DNA of 64,000 nt from Peronospora farinosa (Eukaryota > Oomycota > Peronosporomycetes > Peronosporales > Peronosporaceae): assembly GCA_947646735.1 (NCBI GenBank), contig CANTFK010000580.1, forward strand, positions 248,001 to 312,000, given 5' to 3'. The position numbers and the translations under genes were made by a program. The notes under the pieces were generated by a model. It searched no databases. It saw only the letters and a list, made by a program, of their open reading frames with translations, and was not told the DNA's origin. Below, piece by piece: positions 20,879-32,569 of the stretch. How positions within the stretch are numbered: the stretch's first letter is position 1; each line of letters begins with the position of its first letter.

Positions 20879-22261
20879 ATGGTCGCTAATAGCAGTACAT
20901 ATGAACCTACATTATACACTTTGTTGCTCACTGCAATGTGTCTACTACTGGCTCTATTCCTCCTAACGAGGCTACTGGTAGCTCTACGCAATAAGAACAA
21001 GTTATTGGCCTGGTCTACTGGTTTTTACCTACTGTGTCTACTATGGACGGGCGTACGTGCCGCATATTGGATCATTATGTCGACGCAATCAAATATGCGG
21101 TACCTGACGCTCTACCTGCTTTATTGGTCGCCCACTCCTATCCAGTTCGCCAACTTTTCGCTGCTTATCCTATTCTACATCCAAGTGCTTACGGGTCCAG
21201 AGTGGCGCTCCAGGTGGCGCAATGTTTGTCTGCCACTTTATCTGTTACTGACTATGACTATGGCTACATTCACGGTCGTCTGGGCTTTTAACTCGTCCAA
21301 TGATATTTCCAAGGTTGCGCAACGTGGAGACGAGTACGACCAAGCATTCTCTAGAGTTTCTGATGTGTGCGTACAGCTCAAGTACTCTGCCTTTTCGTTT
21401 TTCCTGCTCAGTATACTCTTTGGTTTCTTTGGTTGGAAAATGGCTAATGTAAGGTGACGTTTTCAAGCCGAAAGGTTGTTGAAAAACGCTGTCTGTCTGA
21501 CGGAGATTGTTTCTTGTATGCAGGTAGAAAGCTGGAAGCGAAGAAGACTACTCTTATCAAGGCCACGGGTACGCGGAGAAGCGTTGTGCATCGAATTAGT
21601 GGGGAGTTTAACGACAATGGTGTGGCGACTGAATTTGTGCAGAGCTTGGCGGTGATCAACTCGCTGCTATGCCTGATTTTCTTTACAAGAGGGATTCGGG
21701 ATGTGGCTACGTCTCAAAGTTGGTTCCTCAGCATCAGGAACAACTTCGACATGAATGGCCGCGTGACGACAGTCGACTACTTTGTATTCTTCTGCTTCTG
21801 GGAGTTTTTACCCACCATTTTGTTGCTCTGTTTGATCTCGTCAAAGGCCGGTGGTGTAGGAGGTAAGGAGTGGTGATAGATCAATGACTTTGACCGGACA
21901 TTAATAGTGATCTGTGTTTGTTGTAGCTCCAAAGCATGGACCTGCGTCACAAAAGTTGCCTGACTACGGCATTTTCCACATTATTAATACTGGTGAGGGC
22001 AAGCAGCTAACGGCAAGCCCACTTGGCACAAGTGCCTACAACTCGTATGGAACTCGGACAAAAGGCCCAGGTGATTATGAGCGAGAAACCGAGCGCCCGC
22101 GATGGACGCATGGGGGTGATCTCTTTCAAGATCCTTTGCGATATGACTCAGACGATGAACCAGTGCCGTCACCACGCCATTTTTTGGAGAGTTCCAATAG
22201 CGATGCAAACAATAGCAATTACCACTACGAACAAGTACCAGGTTTTTCAACTAGAATCTAA
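20879..22261 (+). CDS. TOM1/THH1-family multi-pass membrane protein (3 exons)
   Basis: Exon 1 (from ATG 20879) encodes about four hydrophobic helices (LYTLLLTAMCLLLALFLL; FYLLCLLWTGVRAAYWI; FANFSLLILFYIQVL; LPLYLLLTMTMATFTVVW). Exon 2 gives three more (FVQSLAVINSLLCLIFF; VDYFVFFCFWEFLPTILLLC). Exon 3 is a soluble tail rich in Ser, Pro and Asp. The layout, about seven helices with GVRA and QFANFSLLILF-like segments, fits the TOM1/THH1 domain family of GPCR-like proteins. Intron 2 is clear (GTAAGG at 21863, TTGTAG to 21926). Intron 1 starts at 21449 or 21454 and ends at an AG between 21523 and 21531; phase favours 21449-21531 (411 residues) or 21454-21527 (414). Function in oomycetes is not known. 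Confidence 0.7.
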
Positions 22262-22340
22262 CCAACAAAAATGTTACTTGTAAATGAGTGTAATATAGAG
22301 AATGAGTAAAATTCTTGGTGCTCAAAAACCGCTTGGGTTA

Positions 22341-22384
22341 AAATATCACTCTCGAGAGGAATGTCACTCGCGAGAGTGATATTT
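22341..22384. repeat. 14-bp hairpin downstream of the TOM1-like gene
   Basis: AAATATCACTCTCG (22341-22354) and CGAGAGTGATATTT (22371-22384) are exact reverse complements around a 16-nt loop, 80 bp after the stop codon. It would lie in the 3' UTR, where it could affect RNA stability or 3'-end formation. Confidence 0.6.
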
Positions 22385-23696
22385 GGAGTCTAAAAGTCTT
22401 TATCACAATTAAAGGCCCCATGCATGCACTCCACAGCACGCACACGCCGATGGCGACCGAGTTCTGTAGCAACCCCGACCTCGATCAGCTTCTTGTGATG
22501 AACAATGAACTGGCCTTCGTTCTTCTCGAAGTTTATCTCCGTGAAGGAGAAATTACATATAGAAAAAGTAAAAATATTATTTACATGATCTCTCAATAAG
22601 ATCTACTTCGAATATACGTGAAGAGAATTTGTATAGAGTAGGAGATCTCTTTCGCGCAATTGAATCCAATATAGATCTCGGAGTACTTCCTTGAACTCGC
22701 GCTATTCGAGTCTAAGGAAGAATTTATCGTTCCAGTAGTATTATCTTCAAACCCATGTTAAGATAAAAATTCACCTTTAAGTTTACTTAACTCTAGAAAA
22801 AACCATCTAATTATACAGAATTTAATCAAGAATAGAACTAAACAGATTCTTATGAGAGTATTTAAATCATAAGTACTTAAGATGTAGTATTTGGTGAAAT
22901 TGATCGCTAGTTCGGAAATACATGTAAATAAAATACAGCAATTTATTTATTATAATAAAATAATAATATGAAACAAATAATTTCTTCTTTGCAAAATACT
23001 ATATCGCATAATTATATACTAGGTGCTTTGATTCGGACTACTTTTACTTTATTTACAAGGTGCTGGTACAGTGTACCTAAAATAACAAGTACCAGTGATG
23101 TGTCAATAATAATATTGGCTACTTCGTCGAAATAATACTCATCGATGAGTACGAATTATAATCCCATAACAGACCTGATTCGGCTTAGAAGTTACTTTAC
23201 CTAATCGTCTTTCTGGAAATGTAAAGTTGCGGATGGGAACAAGCATTGCAACGTTAGCCACATGACTGAACCAATGCAATATTCAATGCCATTTGCAATG
23301 CACCTAACAAAGCAAAGGTTGATGTCTGCGCTCAAGTGCAAAACAGACTGCGCAACATTGCACTTTTCCGCTAGGAACAATATTCCATTAAAACGAGATT
23401 CGATAAAATAAAGCACATATTGATGTCTCAATATGACAATGTCATGTCAATCATACCGTGATTCTTAGATCGAGTCGAGCTGTCTGCCTAGTTTCATATA
23501 TAAAAAGCACCTCCTGTCAATTTACTATTTTACGCAAGTTGTAACAATGCGTCTAAACATCCTGTCAAAATAAATTATGTAACCATTCATATAATATTAA
23601 TTACAACAGTCTACCGATCTCAAACGCCAGAAAGAGGGGGAGGGGGAGATAGTCGAGTGTTCCCCACCAAGAATAAGCTTAACTTTACTATCAAGA
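22385..23696. other. AT-rich intergenic region
   Basis: No gene, RNA or element recognised. The last 80 bases before the PP2A start include a purine run (GAGGGGGAGGGGGAG, about 23635) and probably contain the promoter and 5' UTR of that gene. Confidence 0.5.
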
Positions 23697-24656
23697 ATGG
23701 ACTCACGCGGGGAAATGAAGTCGCTCGATGCACAGATCGATCGTCTGCGTCGTGCTGAGAACTTGACAGAGACAGAGATATATGAACTCTGTCAAAAAGC
23801 TAAAGAAATATTGACAGGCGAGTCCAATGTACAGCCTGTCAAGTGTCCCGTGACAGTCTGTGGTGACATCCATGGCCAATTCTATGACCTCTTGGAGCTT
23901 TTCCGGATAGGTGGTGCTTGTCCGGATACCAATTACCTGTTTATGGGTGATTACGTAGACCGTGGGTACTACTCTTTAGAGAGTGTGGCACTATTGGTGG
24001 CACTTAAGGTGCGTCATCGTGAACGCATTACTATTTTACGTGGTAACCACGAAAGTCGCCAGATTACGCAAGTGTATGGTTTTTATGACGAATGTTTACG
24101 TAAGTATGGCAATGCTAACGTGTGGAAGTACTTTACCGACCTGTTTGATCATTTGCCAATGACGGCACTTATTGAAAATCGTGTCTTTTGTATGCACGGT
24201 GGACTATCGCCGTCTATTGACACATTGGACCATGCACGTGCATTGGATCGTGTGCAGGAGGTGCCACATGAGGGTCCCATGTGTGACTTGGTGTGGTCTG
24301 ACCCGGACGATCGTTGTGGGTGGGGCATCTCGCCTCGTGGCGCTGGCTACACGTTTGGCCAGGACATTACGGAGCAATTCAAACGCAGTAATGGACTCAC
24401 GTTCATTGCGCGTGCCCATCAATTGGTCATGGAAGGATACCAATGGACCCACAACCGTGGTGTCGTCACGATCTTCAGTGCTCCTAATTACTGCTACCGT
24501 TGTGGCAACCAGGCAGCGCTCATGGAGATTGATGAAGTCATGGCTGATCGTAGTGGAGATAAGGTATACGAGACGTGCAAGTTTATCCAGTTCGACCCCG
24601 CTCCACGTGACAGCAACTTTAACGAGAAGAAGCGCACACCCGACTACTTCCTGTAG
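23697..24656 (+). CDS. serine/threonine protein phosphatase PP2A catalytic subunit
   Basis: This single-exon gene encodes 319 residues that dephosphorylate Ser/Thr and act as the catalytic subunit of the PP2A heterotrimer in cytosol and nucleus. All PPP signatures are present: GDIHGQF (metal ligands D57, H59), GDYVDRG (D85), RGNHES (N117, H118), then the PP2A-specific stretch [21 protein letters not shown], and [11 protein letters not shown]. It ends in TPDYFL, the C-terminal tail whose Leu is carboxymethylated in PP2A. That tail, with YRCGNQAA, separates it from PP1, PP4 and PP6. It is slightly longer than the usual 309 residues because of about ten extra residues before the tail (around [14 protein letters not shown]). 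It is an isolated host gene in repeat-rich DNA. Confidence 0.93.
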   Translation: MDSRGEMKSLDAQIDRLRRAENLTETEIYELCQKAKEILTGESNVQPVKCPVTVCGDIHGQFYDLLELFRIGGACPDTNYLFMGDYVDRGYYSLESVALLVALKVRHRERITILRGNHESRQITQVYGFYDECLRKYGNANVWKYFTDLFDHLPMTALIENRVFCMHGGLSPSIDTLDHARALDRVQEVPHEGPMCDLVWSDPDDRCGWGISPRGAGYTFGQDITEQFKRSNGLTFIARAHQLVMEGYQWTHNRGVVTIFSAPNYCYRCGNQAALMEIDEVMADRSGDKVYETCKFIQFDPAPRDSNFNEKKRTPDYFL

Positions 24657-25253
24657 GCTAAAAGTTGAATTGCGAACGAGGGCGTAGCTGTGAATGATGT
24701 GAGCAACACAAGAGCGGTGAGCATTGAAAAACGGAAGGTGGCGCCGAGGAACCGAGATGCTATCGAGACAGAAACAAGAGAAGCCGGAACAACAAAGCAT
24801 AGGTAGGTTGTCGACCCGGGTCAAGCGGAGGCTGAGAACGGGTTGCTAGGAATTTGGCTGTCGTTCATTTGGCGTGGCATTTTCTGCTTCTTACTCAGAC
24901 CTTTACTTACAAGATGAGGCATGACGGTATTCTTCATATATGCACGATATAGTTGGTTACTTGCTGCAGATTTATCTTCCTTTCGTTGCAGTGAAGCATT
25001 GTGAGGAACTGCTGCAATTGCTTTATGAGTTTTTATATCGCTGTGTTGGGCACGGCTGACCTTTGATGAACGAGTCGTAAAAATCGCCCATTATTGTGAT
25101 AGCATGCACACATGCAAACAGTGTCGCAAAAGAATGCCAGGAGCCCATGCACACGTTCAGGGTTGAAAGGTGCGCTGTAACGCGGTGTAGCTGGGCTCAA
25201 AATAAAGTCTGCGACGACTTCAAAGTCTGTGCGCCCCTGGTCCAAAGGGTTCT
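24657..25253. other. 3' flank of PP2A, no gene seen
   Basis: Short frames on both strands lack any recognisable domain. Probably 3' UTR and spacer. Confidence 0.5.
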
Positions 25254-25711
25254 TGTAACGGGGTGAGCCCGTTACATAATATTGACACTTATATGAAGTG
25301 TCAATAAAAATATTATTATAACTAATAATATTTTGACAATATTACCTTTTCTTATAATATTGTTCCTAGATCTCCTTGAAGTTGGAGATGCCCTCTCATT
25401 GGTTGATATGGGCCATCATATCAACCAACGCGCTGACCAATGGCCGATGGACGCGCGCAATGAGTGGAGGGCAAGCTGTCAACATACATAGTTGTAGTTT
25501 AATATAGTTAACATAGGTTATAACAGATTAGTTTTATTAGATAGTTAACTATATTAAATACAGTTTCCTTTTTCTTCTCAACGAAGCGTTTGTTTAGTTG
25601 ATAAGCTTCCTCTGCTCACGTGTACGTGAGGTTTTGAGGCACCTGCTTTCACTGCTATCAGTGAAAGTAGACTATACTGTAATCAATATAGTCGGAGGGT
25701 GCCCCATTACA
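25254..25711. repeat. solo LTR with intact target duplication
   Basis: 458 bp with inverted ends TGTAACGGGG and CCCCATTACA. It is flanked by the perfect 5-bp repeat GTTCT (25249-25253 and 25712-25716). Internal retroelement sequence is absent. This is the footprint of LTR-LTR recombination that deleted the body of an element of a family distinct from Copia A-C. A related LTR end lies at about 35340-35431. Confidence 0.85.
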
Positions 25712-26246
25712 GTTCTTGCGTAGTTCAAGCACGCCCAAGCCCGACATGGTTGCTGTCTACCGACACTGCAATCTTGCTGGGTGATGCGTGGCAGCAGAGT
25801 CCATGTTGCATCACAGTCAGCAATTTTATACGTCCATTTGCAGCACGTGCCGGTAATAAGCACGATACCCTTTAGAAGTAGTTTGAGGTCTCGCCTTGAA
25901 AGTGTCTAGCTGCAGCACCTCGTTGTTACTCGCTTATTATGCCGTAAAAGACCATCCCATGAGCACAGCCGACATTTAACGTGAAACAAAGCCAGCAGAA
26001 ATGGCACCTAAAGTACCAGATGACCATTACAGCGATGCCATTCAATGCCGCGAGCGGGAAGAGGTGCCTGGTGCAACAAAATTATTACTGGTATAGCGCG
26101 ATCAATCTATTGAGCTTTTGTTACACGCCCGAAGCGCTTCCAAAAGATCGATGTCGTTAAAGCCTTGCACGAATTTTAGTAACATTTCCTTTAATTTTCT
26201 ACTACGACAATACGTCTTGGTCCCTCCCTGCTAATGTGGTCTCTAC
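25712..26246. other. spacer between solo LTR and Copia C
   Basis: No coding sequence or repeat boundary recognised. Confidence 0.5.
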
Positions 26247-26644
26247 TGTTAGAAATGCCTGTTTAGAAACGTCTTGTCAGTCAATGTTGTGTTGCAGGTT
26301 CAACTGCTATACCATGTGACAGTGACACCTGATTGGTCGAGTCCACAAACGACTTGACAGATGGTGAGGCGAGGCGACGACGGTGACAGATGGTGAGACA
26401 AGGCGACGACTGTGACAGAAGTCGTAACAGGTGTTTTGATAAGACGGTGCCGAACAGGTGGCGGGACGAGGCAGCGACATGACCTGTTGGGCGACATGGC
26501 GACGACTGACAAGATAAGAGGAGAGACGGACGCAATCATGTTATGTTCAAGTTGCAGTGCATGTTATATTGCAGTGTTAGCGAGCGAAGATAACATTCTA
26601 ATATATTCACTTCTACTTCTACCTCTTCGCACACAAGTGCAACA
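26247..26644 (+). repeat. Copia C 5' LTR
   Basis: 398 bp, TGTTAG...CAACA. Contains internal near-repeats (GACAGATGGTGAG twice, about 26352-26395). Confidence 0.92.
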
Positions 26645-29600
26645 AAGTTCCAACGCGAGGCCGGTGCGGCTGCACAAGCCAAACCGACCAAAGTTACCGA
26701 CAGTTTTAACAAGACCGCCGAGGAACAATTTGAAGAAAAGTCGGCAGCGCCCATGGGGGCGATGGACAAGATGATGGGGATGTTCGGGGACATCAGCGAA
26801 CGTTTAAATTGCTTGGAGTCGTCACAGAAAGAGCATGCGTGCAAGAACGTCAATGAACCTTCCAAGTCTCTTTTTGGTTCAGTCCTAGGAGCGGGGATGA
26901 CCCTGCAGGCCTTGGAGGAAGCACCTCCCCGGAAGATGTCTCCAGCCGACCTTGGTGGACGGCGTCAAGATTTAGGGAACGACGAAACACATCGTGGTGG
27001 CTACGGTGGCGTGGAAGCCAGGATGGGTGCGTTACCTGAACCGGCTCGCCCCAGGCAAGAGGCACCTCCGAATGCATACTTTGATGTGGGTATGCCGGAC
27101 AGGTTTTTTGTTGGCGAAAAACCCCAAGTATACGGGATGCCGGATGCGAGGGAGCGAAAACTCGCACTTCAACCATTTGACGGCAAGGAACTCTACCAGG
27201 GACTTGGTAGTGGGTTCATTGGATGGGCAAGGAATTTGTCCGGCAAGTTGGGTTCGCGGAACGTGCATGCGGATTTGCATGGGCCGAGGACATCAAGGTC
27301 GACGTGCTGGGCCAACACCTTGGAGGCAAGGCCCAGATTTACTACCGTCGGCAGGTCGAGCCATGGTGGGTTAAAAAACCAGATTCTGGACCACGCCTTG
27401 AATAGTATGATGCAAACTTTCAGCACGAAGATCTCACCCGCACAGAGCATGAAACTCTTCACGGCACCGAAGGAAGCACATAGAAGTTGGATGGACCATT
27501 ACCTGTATCTGACGGCCGTGAGCGATGCATGCGGATGTATGGACAACCTAGTACTTCAAGGCATTGTTAACTATGCGGACCCAAACATGAGGATGACTAT
27601 GTTGTCGAGGTTGGGCATCCACCGATCCGACTCCCTACGACAAGCCGAAGAGTTGGCTCAGTTCGCACAACAAGTCGAGATTGAGTCGCATGTGAAGAAC
27701 TTGGGTCGAGATGTGGTGAACGCTGTCGAGACTCGAAAGGAGACAAAAGAGAGGGTTACGTAAAGGCCAAGAAGGAACGCTGATTTGAGCGACCAACGCG
27801 TGTGCTACAAATGCGGAGAAGTTGGACACATAATGTCCAAGTGTCCGCAGGCACGGAAGAAGGGTGCAGGTGCTGACTTCACCTTCGCGATTGGGAAAGT
27901 GGTGACCTCCATGAGGACCACTGGATCCTCGACAGTGGGTCCAGCATACACTTGGTCAACGACCTAAGTCTACTGATCATCCCCGAAGACTGTCGGGGTG
28001 AATGCTTGACTGCAGCCTTTGACGGATGTGTGCTACAAGTGACCAAGCAGGGAAGCGTTGAAATCAAGTTTGTCGCGCTAGGGGTCATGAAAAAGATAAG
28101 GCTCCTCGACGTTCAGTACACTGCAAACCTCGAGCGAAACATCATATACTATGAGAAGCTCGAGGAGAAAGGATGCGTACTCGAATATCGAGGAGGGGGC
28201 GTGTGTTGACCTCCGGGTTGAAGGGCGCACCAATCATGTATTTTGACCGCACAAACAACGTGTTGGTTGTGAAGGTGTTAGGTCACCGTGCGAAAGTCAT
28301 AGGTATGTCAAAGGAAGTTATGGTAACAGCGATCAATTCACCTGAATATGAATGCGATTTGGATGTTCAGCGTGGTACCTTGATGCACTTCCATCGCCGG
28401 CTTGGCCACCTTTGTTTTGATACGCTAATCAAGATGGCCAAGGACCCCGCATCATGCATCAAGCTGACTGACACAAGACGCATGAATTGTTTTGGCGTAT
28501 GCTCAAGGCAAGCAGACCAAACAAGCGCAATCGAAGGTGGATACTGGCATGATTTCACCCATCGATGTCAACGGTGGGGTAATATGCAGTGATCTGAAAG
28601 GACCGATGACCCCAAGAGATCGTCTGGGCAACCGGTATCTAGCCAACTTCATCGATCACCGGTCCAACTTTTGCCGCGTGTTCCTGGCCAAGACTTTGGA
28701 CGCTGCTGCACTCAAAATCAAATACTTCCTCGTGCAATTTGAACGCGAATTCAACCTTAAAATTCATGTGCTACGCACTGATGGAGACGGGGTTACAAGA
28801 CTCTGGACGTATTTTGCAAGGCAACGGGAGTCTTGCGCCAAATCAGCAAAGCCAGGAACCAAGCAAGCAACGGCAAGGCTGAACGCATGCATCGTACCAT
28901 TATGAATATGGTACGAAGCATGGTATTCGCCTCGAATCTACCTTTATCGTTCTGGGGGGATGCAGCGGAGTACGCGACGTACATCTTAAATCGAAGCAGG
29001 ACCAAGTCGAACTTAGGTGGAGTATCCTCGATGGAGCTCTTAACGAAAAAGGTCCCCAAGTTCACAGACATCGTGAATTTCGGCTCGTTTTGCACTGTTC
29101 CTTTCAACGCGAGAAACAAGTCGCTAGGAGAGCGTGGAAGGACAGCCATCATCATCGGAAAGAGCGATGAGACGAAGGGGTACAAGGTATACATCCCCAA
29201 GGACAAGGTGGTCTTGGTGACTCAACATATTCAAAATATTGAGTCGTTGAAAACCGATAATCACCTTATATCGGATCAAGATGAAATTTGCCGTCAGGAG
29301 GAGTTGACGATGGTCGATCAACATAAAACTCAGGTACGATGTCGCGGCAAGCAACGTACTGTGAAGCATTACAAGAATCGCAAGCCCGAATGGACGAGGG
29401 AGCGCCATGGTACAAGATCAACGAGCAAAAGTAAAATTGAAGAGGTGTTAAGCGGAGATACATCTGGATCCAGGGGCGTCGTCAATGCTATTATAGCACA
29501 AGACCCCAAGAACTACGGAGAAGCGATCAAGAGCAAGCATCATCAAGAGTGGAAGATCGCCATTACCGAAGAACTGGACGCGTTGAAGGCGAACGATGTC

Positions 29601-31138
29601 TGGATGGTCGTTACACCACCCAAGAATGCGCACGTGATCCACAACAAGTGGGTGTACAAGACCAAGACGGATGATAACGGGGACATAGAGCGATATAAGG
29701 CTCGTATCGTCGTCTGCGGGAACGAACAAGTTTTCGGAGTCGACTACAACCTCACTTTCGCAGCGGTGATGGACTTGAGCACAATAAAAATAATGCTGAT
29801 GCTATCAAGACGCTGAAAGGTACGAGCTCGACACGGTGATGTGCCGAATGCTTTCGTCAAAGCAGAAAAGGAGGAGCACCTGGACATTTACATGAAGATG
29901 CCTAAAGGTATGACCTTGGACGGAGAAGAGTTCAAGGGTCTGGAATCAAGATCGACGAACGACTTAGCGCTGCTGTTGAAGAATCGCTGTACGGACTTAA
30001 GCAGGCTGGAAGACTCTGGAGCAAACTACTGGATTCGAAGCTGCAACAGAGCGAATTTCGACAATGCACGACGGACATGTGTCTGTACTTCAAGTACGAA
30101 AGCAATACATGCACGGTGGTCGGAGTGTACGTCGACGATCTGCTCGTCACAGGGACTAAGTTAAGCGCAGTGGACAACTTCTTCAAGGACATGGCGTGTC
30201 TGTCAATCCAGGATCTGGGCGTGGTGAACAAGTTTTTGGGACTTCGCATCAAACTGGACGAGTCTAAGGGGTACATTCTGGACCAACAAGTGACGATCGA
30301 ATTGCTGTTGAAGGAGTTCGGACTGGACTCGGCGAACGGAGTGAGGACTCCGATAGGCGACGAATGCAACCTCGAGGATGAAGATGCTTAAGAACTTCTG
30401 TCAACGAGAAGTGCAAAAAACGATCCAAGCGTGAAGTCTTTCCAGTCGATGGTGGGAAGCCTACCATGGATCGCAAGGTGCACGCGGCCAGACATTTGTT
30501 ATGCGGTGCACAAGGCAACCAGACAAACACACAAGCCGACGATCAAGAATTGGAAGACTGCCAAAAGGATCATGCGCTACTTAAAGATTTTAAAGGATCT
30601 GAAGCTACATATGGGCGGTGATGGGTAGGCATTTAAGTACATGCGTATTGAAATCTGGAGCGACGCAGACTTTGCGGCGGATAAGTCGGACCGGAAGTCT
30701 GTATCTGGTTGTGTTCTGACTATGGATGGCTCTGTTGTTTTTTGGTCGTGCAAGAAGCAGTCTGGAGTATCGCTGAGTACCATGGAGGCAGAGTTCATCG
30801 CGGCGTCTCAAGCCGGACGCGAACTAATGGGAATGAAGGCAATGTTCGACCAATTGAAGTTGAATGTGATCAAGCTGATGCCAATGTGGATGGACAACCA
30901 AGCGTCTATCAAACAGATCGAGTCGGAGAAGAGCACGTCAAGCGCTAAGAACGTGGACATCAGGTTCAGGTTCATCAGCAACTACGCGAAGGATGGGATC
31001 GTGGCCCCAAGGTTTGTCAAGTCCCAAGCTATGATAGCAGACATTTTGACGAAGTCATTGCCGGCGCCAAGAATAGAAGAGCTACGTAAAATGTTCGGTT
31101 TAAAGAACAATCAGGCTGACACCGAGGAGGAGTGTTAG
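26645..31138 (+). pseudogene. Copia C gag-pol polyprotein, broken
   Basis: The gag frame is open from the LTR and includes the ORF 26753-27763 (DKMMGMFGDISERL; MPDARERKLALQPFDG; MDHYLYLTAVSDA). A CX2CX4HX4C knuckle (CYKCGEVGHIMSKC) lies at 27800 and the protease motif LDSGSSIHLVNDL at about 27930. GAG-pre-integrase (MHFHRRLGHLCFDTLI) is at 28385, integrase at 28590-29110 (CSDLKGPM; NQASNGKAERMHRTIMNM), RT at 29545-30390 (KARIVVCGNEQVFGVDY; YVDDLLVTGT near 30129), RNase H at 30655-31130 (WSDADFAADKSDRK; STMEAEFIAASQAG; ADILTKSLPAPR). At least five frame changes and a stop after the gag knuckle make it inactive. It is the best-preserved Copia body here and serves as a reference for B and D. Confidence 0.9.
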
Positions 31139-31530
31139 AAATGCCTGTTTAGAAACGTCTTCTTAGTCATTGTTGTGTTGCAGGTTCAACTGCTATACCA
31201 TGTGACAGTGACACCTGATTGGTCGAGTCCACAAACGACTTGACAGATGGTGAGGCGAGGCGACGACGGTGACAGATGGTGAGACAAGGCGACGACTGTG
31301 ACAGACGTCGTAGCAGGTGTTTTGATAAGACGGTGCCGAACAGGTGGCGGGACGAGGCAGCGACATGACCTGTTGGGCGACATGGCGACGACTGACAAGA
31401 TAAGAGGAGAGACGGACGCAATCATGTTATGGTCAAGTTGCAGTGCATGTTATATTGCAGTGTTAGCGAGCGAAGATAACATTCTAATATATTCACTTCT
31501 ACTTCTACCTCTTCGCACACAAGTGCAACA
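31133..31530 (+). repeat. Copia C 3' LTR
   Basis: 398 bp, same ends as the 5' LTR, six substitutions. The tail of the pol frame overlaps its first bases (stop at 31136-31138). Confidence 0.92.
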
Positions 31531-32569
31531 ATGTTCCAAGTCGCAACTTTCCTACATCTACGTATGCCTACAGTCGTTATCGAAGATACCCTCAGATCAT
31601 TACGTTGGCCTTTTAAGCATGGTCTGCCGCATAGCCTTCTTCAACTAAAAATACCCAGTGAGACTGCACGTTTCTCGTCCAAGTCGGTAGTTAGGATCGA
31701 CTAGAATATCTAAACTTCTTCTTGACAATGTAATAATGACGTGGGATTGAGCCGTAGTGGATACTCCCGAGCAGCAATGGTCGAGAAACATGTTACCGAG
31801 TCCAGAGAGGGTAATCGCTCACGAGGTACTGTGGCGTGTGAAAATCCCTGTACCTTATTCCACATGCAAACAGAAGCGAATCGGAACAGATCCATGCAAG
31901 AGAATGACCACGCTAGAACGTTATTTCCAGCACTGTTGATTTTGTACACCTTTTATGGACATAGCTCGCAAAATAGCTGAATCACGTCTGACAGCAACCG
32001 TAAAACTTTGGCGCGTTGACATATAGTAAATGATGCAGCAATTTTTTGTATCTCTCTATCTCTATGCTAGATTAGTGGTTTACGATACTAAACCACAAAA
32101 CGTAAGAAATCACAGCATTATTGAATGATACATACTCGATATTCAGCAAGCAGGAAGCTCGTCGATTGAGCGTCACGCTTGCATTTATAGAAACGGCAAC
32201 ATAGAGACGCAAATTGCTCTAGAGCATACTCGAAACTTTCAAAGAAGTATATACGTTCACAGTAACGAGCATGCAAGATCACTCTCATCGTGTTAATCTT
32301 GCACACAGCAAGAGAATGGTTCGATGACGTCCATATAGCCGCAGTCACTTCATTGCTGCAATGCTCGCCAAAAAAGAGTAGAAGTCGGGGACGCGACAGA
32401 GGCGCCCAGCTTAGTATCACCCGCATTTTTTATACGACAGTTGAGCTTCGGCGGTCTATCACATATATCTACAAAGTGGTTGACTAATGCGATTCGGCGT
32501 CAAGCGCTAGCGGTGCGTTATACTAAGGAAGCACGACGGTCGATTAAAATTTCGTCATGTGCGAGTCCT
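31531..32569. other. spacer, no supported gene
   Basis: Short frames on both strands show no domain or consistent composition. Nothing recognised. Confidence 0.5.

Larger units (their letters stand above)
26247..31530 (+). mobile_element. Copia C retrotransposon
   Basis: The 5.3-kb element is bounded by two direct LTRs of exactly 398 bp (26247-26644 and 31133-31530). Both begin TGTTAGAAATG, end GTGCAACA, and differ at six positions (98.5 percent identical). A purine-rich tract GAGGAGGAG precedes the 3' LTR. The flanks (TCTAC left, ATGTT right) do not form a target duplication. The GTTATGAGCCC primer motif seen in A and B is missing after the 5' LTR. Open gag sequence begins directly at the LTR edge, so the 5' leader seems to have been deleted. 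Confidence 0.92.

Noticed and set aside
24204..24824. 206-residue ORF antisense to PP2A
   Set aside because: Shadow of a highly conserved coding sequence; no similarity of its own seen.
26281..26539. 79-84 residue ORFs, repeated at 31167-31425
   Set aside because: They lie inside the two Copia C LTRs, which explains the duplication; no protein family.
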